NCBI GenBank assembly: GCA_028277105.1
Contig: JANQHO010000008.1
Span: 1 to 64,000 of the forward strand
Direction: 5' to 3'
From: Owenweeksia sp.
GTDB lineage: Bacteria; Bacteroidota; Bacteroidia; Flavobacteriales; Schleiferiaceae
DNA: 64,000 nucleotides
Below are positions 60,224-64,000 of the stretch, one piece after another. The notes under the pieces were generated by a model that was given only the letters and a program-made list of their open reading frames with translations, searched no databases and was not told where the DNA came from. A program made the position numbers and the translations under genes. Each line of letters begins with the position of its first letter. The stretch's first letter is position 1.

Positions 60224-61843
60224 TTAAAAATAAACAATCCAGGCATCGGGATGACGGTTTACAATTAACTGATAAGATTCCTGGGCTTCTCTCAAATTCT
60301 GATGAGAACTGAAAACTACCCGGTGGGTATCCAACTCAGAAATGTAATGAATGCTAACATCTGGCTTATTAAATGAGTTAGCGTATTTTTCAGCTCTGGA
60401 GCGGGATTTTAAACTCGATACTACTATACGCCATTGCTTTGACTCTACACTTGGCTCGGTATAATCCATGGAAGAAGTGCGGGAAGCCTTTCTTAACTCG
60501 GCAAGGTCAACATTGAAAATAATATTCAGGCGGGGTTTGCTATTCTCATCATAAGGTTGCCTGCCTGTAATACCTTGCCCGACAAAAGCCGGCAATTCAC
60601 CACTTTTACTTTTTACCATCTCCTCTTCCATTACTTCAGCCAGGGGCTCTGTCTGTTGATCCGTTTCAGTTGTTTCTTTTTGCTCTTCCAGCACCACCCT
60701 GCTAACTTCTTCATCCAGATCGCCACCAACAGAGCCAGCATCATAAGAGGTATTATATAGTATAGCCTGAGCTGGCAACTGTCTCTCTTGAAGAGAATCA
60801 GAAGCGGGTTGATAGGCTAATAAAACATCTGATATGAGAGGAGCATAATATTCCCAGAAAAATTTACGGTTAGTTTTAAAATCCCTGTTGTTATAAAAAA
60901 GTTTATCCAGAAAGTGTATCCCCATAAGGGGTGCCGTATACATAGGGACCTCATTGCAGGAAAAGTCTCCACAAAAATAAAATCTCAATCCTTCCGCGGA
61001 ATCTCCAATTATAGCCGGGAACTCAGCAGGAAGATTATGATGTTTGAAAACCGAATCGCCCTTCTCGCTTGTATTGATATTAAAGGAAGCAAAAACGTTT
61101 TTATCTGATAAAGATGTAGTAACCTCAAACCAGCCCGTATAATGTATAAACTCTGGCACTGCAAAACCATCAGACGACAGGGACGGGGTGTTTATTACCG
61201 GAAGCTCTTGTTCTAGCTCTTTTCCTAAACTCAATACCACTACCTCAGTTGAATCTCTAACTAATATAATTCCGGGTATATCGCTGAAGTCATAGGGGGA
61301 AGCATGTTGCTGGTTATAAATTTTTATCAGCCACAATGGGATATTACCCAACGTACTGTCTAGACTGGCAAAAAATTTTCCTCTCCAACCACTGTATTCT
61401 ACTTCCATCAAACCCTCCAAACTTTTTCTTAGCAGGTGTTCGGGCTGTTCGCTTAACAGGTATTCACCAATCAAAAGTTTACGCTTGGTAAAAGCCTGTT
61501 TCATCAATTTCATATCTTCATTAAACAGTACTGGCTCTGAGCTGGCACCGGAATAGAACACAATATCCATTTTGTTCCAGATGCTGTCTTCTTGGCTCAT
61601 TATGCCATTTTTGTTTTTAAAATAATAATCCTGGGGATCCGTATAGCTGTGGCCATCCGATCGACTGATCTTATTGTGCAACAGAACCCAATTGAGACTA
61701 TTAACACAATTGACACTGTCCAGGCGATTGAAATTGGAAAACAGATCGAGATTAGTTGAAGGCCAGAAAAACCAAACAAGATAGCTCCAAAGCGGAGTTA
61801 AGATGATAATAAAGAAGAGAATAATCCAGGCGGTTTTTTTCAA
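60224..61843 (-). CDS. membrane-anchored protein with C-terminal SPOR-like domain, unrecognised
   Basis: The 539-residue protein has one N-terminal transmembrane helix (about 7-27) and a large soluble region (about 40-350) that I cannot assign. Parts of it (IVFYSGASSEPVLFNED, about 94-110; GLRFYFCGDFSCNEVP, about 284-299) have the look of an alpha/beta glutamine-amidotransferase-like fold. A low-complexity Glu/Thr/Gln linker follows (about 375-420). The last 75 residues (WRIVVSSLKSRSRAEKYANS to YQLIVNRHPDAWIVYF) resemble a SPOR domain. Envelope localisation at peptidoglycan is inference. The neighbouring ftsX is divergent and about 270 bp away. Confidence 0.7.
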   Translation of the reverse strand: MKKTAWIILFFIIILTPLWSYLVWFFWPSTNLDLFSNFNRLDSVNCVNSLNWVLLHNKISRSDGHSYTDPQDYYFKNKNGIMSQEDSIWNKMDIVFYSGASSEPVLFNEDMKLMKQAFTKRKLLIGEYLLSEQPEHLLRKSLEGLMEVEYSGWRGKFFASLDSTLGNIPLWLIKIYNQQHASPYDFSDIPGIILVRDSTEVVVLSLGKELEQELPVINTPSLSSDGFAVPEFIHYTGWFEVTTSLSDKNVFASFNINTSEKGDSVFKHHNLPAEFPAIIGDSAEGLRFYFCGDFSCNEVPMYTAPLMGIHFLDKLFYNNRDFKTNRKFFWEYYAPLISDVLLAYQPASDSLQERQLPAQAILYNTSYDAGSVGGDLDEEVSRVVLEEQKETTETDQQTEPLAEVMEEEMVKSKSGELPAFVGQGITGRQPYDENSKPRLNIIFNVDLAELRKASRTSSMDYTEPSVESKQWRIVVSSLKSRSRAEKYANSFNKPDVSIHYISELDTHRVVFSSHQNLREAQESYQLIVNRHPDAWIVYF

Positions 61844-61920
61844 AAAAGTATGTTTATGGTCTTAAGGCTTTTGCAAAATAAAGGATTAAGGTCAATTATT
61901 GAGGCTAGCAGGAACCGCTT

Positions 61921-61930
61921 TTGTTAACAA
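61921..61930. repeat. 10-bp palindrome in the ftsX upstream region
   Basis: TTGTTAACAA is perfectly self-complementary and shares its half-sequence TTGTTA with the 16-bp palindrome at 59810-59825. It lies in the 268-bp gap between the divergent SPOR-anchored gene and ftsX. No clear -33/-7 promoter pair was found in that gap. Confidence 0.4.
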
Positions 61931-62111
61931 GCTCAATAACAAGGGCTGGGATATGATATTTAATTCAGCACATATATAAATCTTTCTTCCATTAAAATCT
62001 TAACCCCTTATTATACAGATATAAGTGCTATTATTTTATTTCATTACCATTAACCAGGCTTTAACACGCTGAGGGGTCAAATTTTATTATTTTAGCCCGC
62101 AATTTAGTCTT

Positions 62112-62990
62112 ATGAGTTCCAATATAGATAAATATACCCGCAGAAGGCTCCGCTCTTCTTATCTATCGGTCATCGTCAGCATTGCCCTGGTGTTATTTGT
62201 TTTAGGGGTTTTCGGAATACTGGTGCTGAATGCCGGAACCATTGCCAGACAGGTTAAAGAGAATTACGCTATAACCGTACTTTTAAAAAATGATTCCCCG
62301 GAAGTAGAAGTACGACAATTCCAGAAAAGCCTGGAGCTTTCCCCTTATGTTAAAACCACCGAATACATTTCAAAAGAGGAGGCTGCTGAAGATCTCCAAC
62401 AAGAACTGGATGAAGACTTCATGGATTTCCTGGGATATAATCCTCTGCTGAATGCTATTGAGATAAAACTCAAAGCGGAATATGTAAATCCTGCACAACT
62501 GGCTTATCTGGAAAAAGAGTATTCCAAAAATAGTTTTGTAAAAGAAGTGGTATACGATAAGCCCCTGATACAGATGATGAATGAAAATATCGAAAGGATT
62601 GGCCTTGTCCTCATAGGAGGCTGTATATTGTTAGCTCTTATTGCCATTGGTTTGATCAACAGCTCTATCCGTCTTTCTATCTATTCGCGCAGATTCTTAA
62701 TTAAAACCATGCAGCTGGTTGGCGCAACCAAAGGCTTTATCAGAAAACCCTTTATCTGGCTCAGTTTCCGTCACGGAGTATTAGGCGCCCTCATAGCTCT
62801 TATATTACTAGCGGGGCTTTCCTATTATATCAATCAAAAAGTTCCTGATCTCGGATCGTTAAACGATATTATAGATCTGGCATTATTAGCAGCCATAATC
62901 ATTGCAGGAGGCATTGTTATATCAATGTCATGTACTTTTTTTGCAATCAAGAAATATCTCAAGTTGAGAACCGATCAATTATATTTTTAA
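62112..62990 (+). CDS. ftsX: cell division protein FtsX
   Basis: The 292-residue permease-like protein has a cytoplasmic N-terminus, helix 1 (about 17-39), an outer domain (about 45-160) and three C-terminal helices (about 165-190, 215-237 and 255-280). This is the FtsX topology. With the ATPase FtsE it controls peptidoglycan hydrolases at division. ftsE is not in the window, as common in Bacteroidota. DUF3098 and uppP follow closely; this gene order is familiar in the phylum. Confidence 0.94.
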   Translation: MSSNIDKYTRRRLRSSYLSVIVSIALVLFVLGVFGILVLNAGTIARQVKENYAITVLLKNDSPEVEVRQFQKSLELSPYVKTTEYISKEEAAEDLQQELDEDFMDFLGYNPLLNAIEIKLKAEYVNPAQLAYLEKEYSKNSFVKEVVYDKPLIQMMNENIERIGLVLIGGCILLALIAIGLINSSIRLSIYSRRFLIKTMQLVGATKGFIRKPFIWLSFRHGVLGALIALILLAGLSYYINQKVPDLGSLNDIIDLALLAAIIIAGGIVISMSCTFFAIKKYLKLRTDQLYF

Positions 62991-62996
62991 AGAACG

Positions 62997-63227
62997 ATGG
63001 AAAAACAAACATTTGTTTTCAACCGCAAGAATTACCTATTGATGATAGCAGGTATCGTCCTTATGGTCATTGGCTATATATTAATGGCAGGAGGAGGGAG
63101 TGATGACCCGGAAGTCTTTAACCCTGATATTTTTTCAGCGCGCAGGATTACCTGGGCTCCTATTATCATACTCTTGGGTTTGGTAATAGAAGTGTTTGCT
63201 ATTATGAAGAAATTCGAGGATGGGTAA
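62997..63227 (+). CDS. DUF3098 membrane protein
   Basis: The 76-residue protein has two transmembrane helices (about 13-31 and 51-69) separated by a conserved loop DDPEVFNPDIFSARRITWAP. This is the DUF3098 signature. No function is known. It starts 6 bp after ftsX and overlaps the uppP start by 8 bp, which ties it to cell envelope genes. Confidence 0.93.
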   Translation: MEKQTFVFNRKNYLLMIAGIVLMVIGYILMAGGGSDDPEVFNPDIFSARRITWAPIIILLGLVIEVFAIMKKFEDG

Positions 63228-64000
63228 ACTGGAAGCCTTTTTCCTGGGCATTATTCAGGGACTTACAGAATTTTTACCGGTTAGTAGCAGTGGCCACCTC
63301 GAGCTGGCCAAAGCCATTGTAGGCGACAACAGCCTTCCCAAAGAGAGTTTACTATTTACCGTAGTGGTGCATTTCGCTACTGCTATGGCTACTATAGTTG
63401 TTTACCGGAAAGAAGTTGTGCAGATTTTTTCCGGACTCTTCCAGTTCAGGAATAACGAACAATTCCGTTTTAGCCTGATGATACTGATCTCAATGTTACC
63501 AGCTGCTCTCGCAGGAGTACTGCTGGAGGAACAAATTGAATCACTTTTCAGCAGCCAGATATTATTGGTAGGTATCATGTTATTGTTAACCGGTTTACTA
63601 TTGCTGTTTGCCAACAATGCCAGTAAAGGAGACAAGGACCTCAACTATGGCAAAGCCGTTATGGTGGGTATTGCCCAGGCAATAGCTATTCTGCCGGGTA
63701 TCAGTCGCAGTGGCGCTACCATATCTACTTCTATTTTGCTGGGAATTGAACGGGAAAAAGCAGCCCGTTTTTCTTTTCTTATGGTAGTACCACTCATTTT
63801 TGGAAAAATGGCCAAGGATCTGATCGGTGGCGATATATCTTCCTCTACCGCTGAACTCGATAATCTGCTGATCGGGTTCATAGCTGCCTTTTTAACAGGC
63901 TTATGGGCTTGTCATTGGATGATCAATATTGTAAAGCACTCAAACCTCAATTATTTTGCCCTCTATTGTTTCGTAATTGGAGGGGGAGCTATAATTTCTA
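63220..64000 (+). CDS. uppP: undecaprenyl-diphosphatase UppP (BacA), 3' truncated
   Basis: The frame starts at ATG 63220 and continues to the window end, giving 260 residues of an expected 265 or so. The two catalytic motifs are visible: EFLPVSSSGHL (17-27) and LPGISRSGATIS (about 151-162), which include the Glu, Ser and Arg residues of the active site. It is an inner membrane enzyme that recycles undecaprenyl pyrophosphate for peptidoglycan synthesis. Its start lies inside the end of DUF3098 (ATGGGTAA), so translation is coupled. Only the extreme C-terminus is missing. Confidence 0.96.
   Translation, partial: MGKLEAFFLGIIQGLTEFLPVSSSGHLELAKAIVGDNSLPKESLLFTVVVHFATAMATIVVYRKEVVQIFSGLFQFRNNEQFRFSLMILISMLPAALAGVLLEEQIESLFSSQILLVGIMLLLTGLLLLFANNASKGDKDLNYGKAVMVGIAQAIAILPGISRSGATISTSILLGIEREKAARFSFLMVVPLIFGKMAKDLIGGDISSSTAELDNLLIGFIAAFLTGLWACHWMINIVKHSNLNYFALYCFVIGGGAIIS

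Noticed and set aside
1-64000. CRISPR array, prophage, insertion sequence or integrative element
   Set aside because: I saw no spaced repeats, transposase, integrase or phage structural gene, and no block with clearly different base composition.

Overview
The window reads as chromosomal DNA of a Bacteroidota bacterium, most likely a member of Flavobacteriales. The main evidence is the type IX secretion (T9SS) translocon SprA, several proteins with T9SS C-terminal sorting domains, a complete alternative complex III (ActA-ActF) joined to an A1-type cytochrome oxidase, LytTR/LytS-type signalling, DUF6029 and Omp28 proteins, and promoters of the Bacteroidota form (TTTG, about 20 bp, TAnnTTTG). 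I see no rRNA, tRNA, CRISPR array, insertion sequence or prophage. The family cannot be fixed from sequence alone. Gene density is high, strand blocks are long, and most genes look like vertically inherited core genes.

Layout. 0-4 kb: the tail of a T9SS cargo protein, an unexplained structured leader followed by a MATE exporter, and a LruC-domain lipoprotein. 4-15.8 kb: tag (+), then a long minus-strand series. Read in transcription order this holds gcvH, vanZ, two tonB genes, cysQ, the oxidase assembly cluster ctaB-coxIII-coxIII-coxIV-sco-DUF420 with a small CxxC membrane peptide, and tolC-macA-tsaB. 15.8-23.7 kb: ruvA-sprA. 23.9-31 kb: two T9SS cargo proteins, one with an Omp28 domain, then a divergent plus-strand set: TlpA thioredoxin, DUF6029 barrel, Omp28 lipoprotein and a small porin. 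31-39 kb: ruvB-queG, an SGNH hydrolase with a Kelch protein, and a LytS-like propeller kinase with its LytTR regulator. 39-50.6 kb: one respiratory operon, actABCDEF-coxB-coxA. 50.7-64 kb: a SPOR protein, a large SprB-repeat T9SS protein, rimP-nusA-infB, a sirtuin, a lone receiver protein, a TfoX-like protein, a membrane-anchored SPOR protein, and ftsX-DUF3098-uppP, which runs off the end.

How the genes work together. The two respiratory loci complement each other. ACIII and oxidase subunits I and II are at 39-50 kb. Heme O synthase, oxidase subunits III and IV and the copper/oxidase assembly factors are at 8-12 kb. SprA would export the sorting-domain proteins seen here. TlpA, the two Omp28 proteins and DUF6029 all carry cysteine pairs and form what looks like an envelope or surface thiol-redox unit; this is the best candidate here for an undescribed system. 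Other points to examine are the structured RNA before the MATE gene, the hairpin in the rimP-nusA-infB leader, and the small CxxC peptide of the oxidase assembly cluster.
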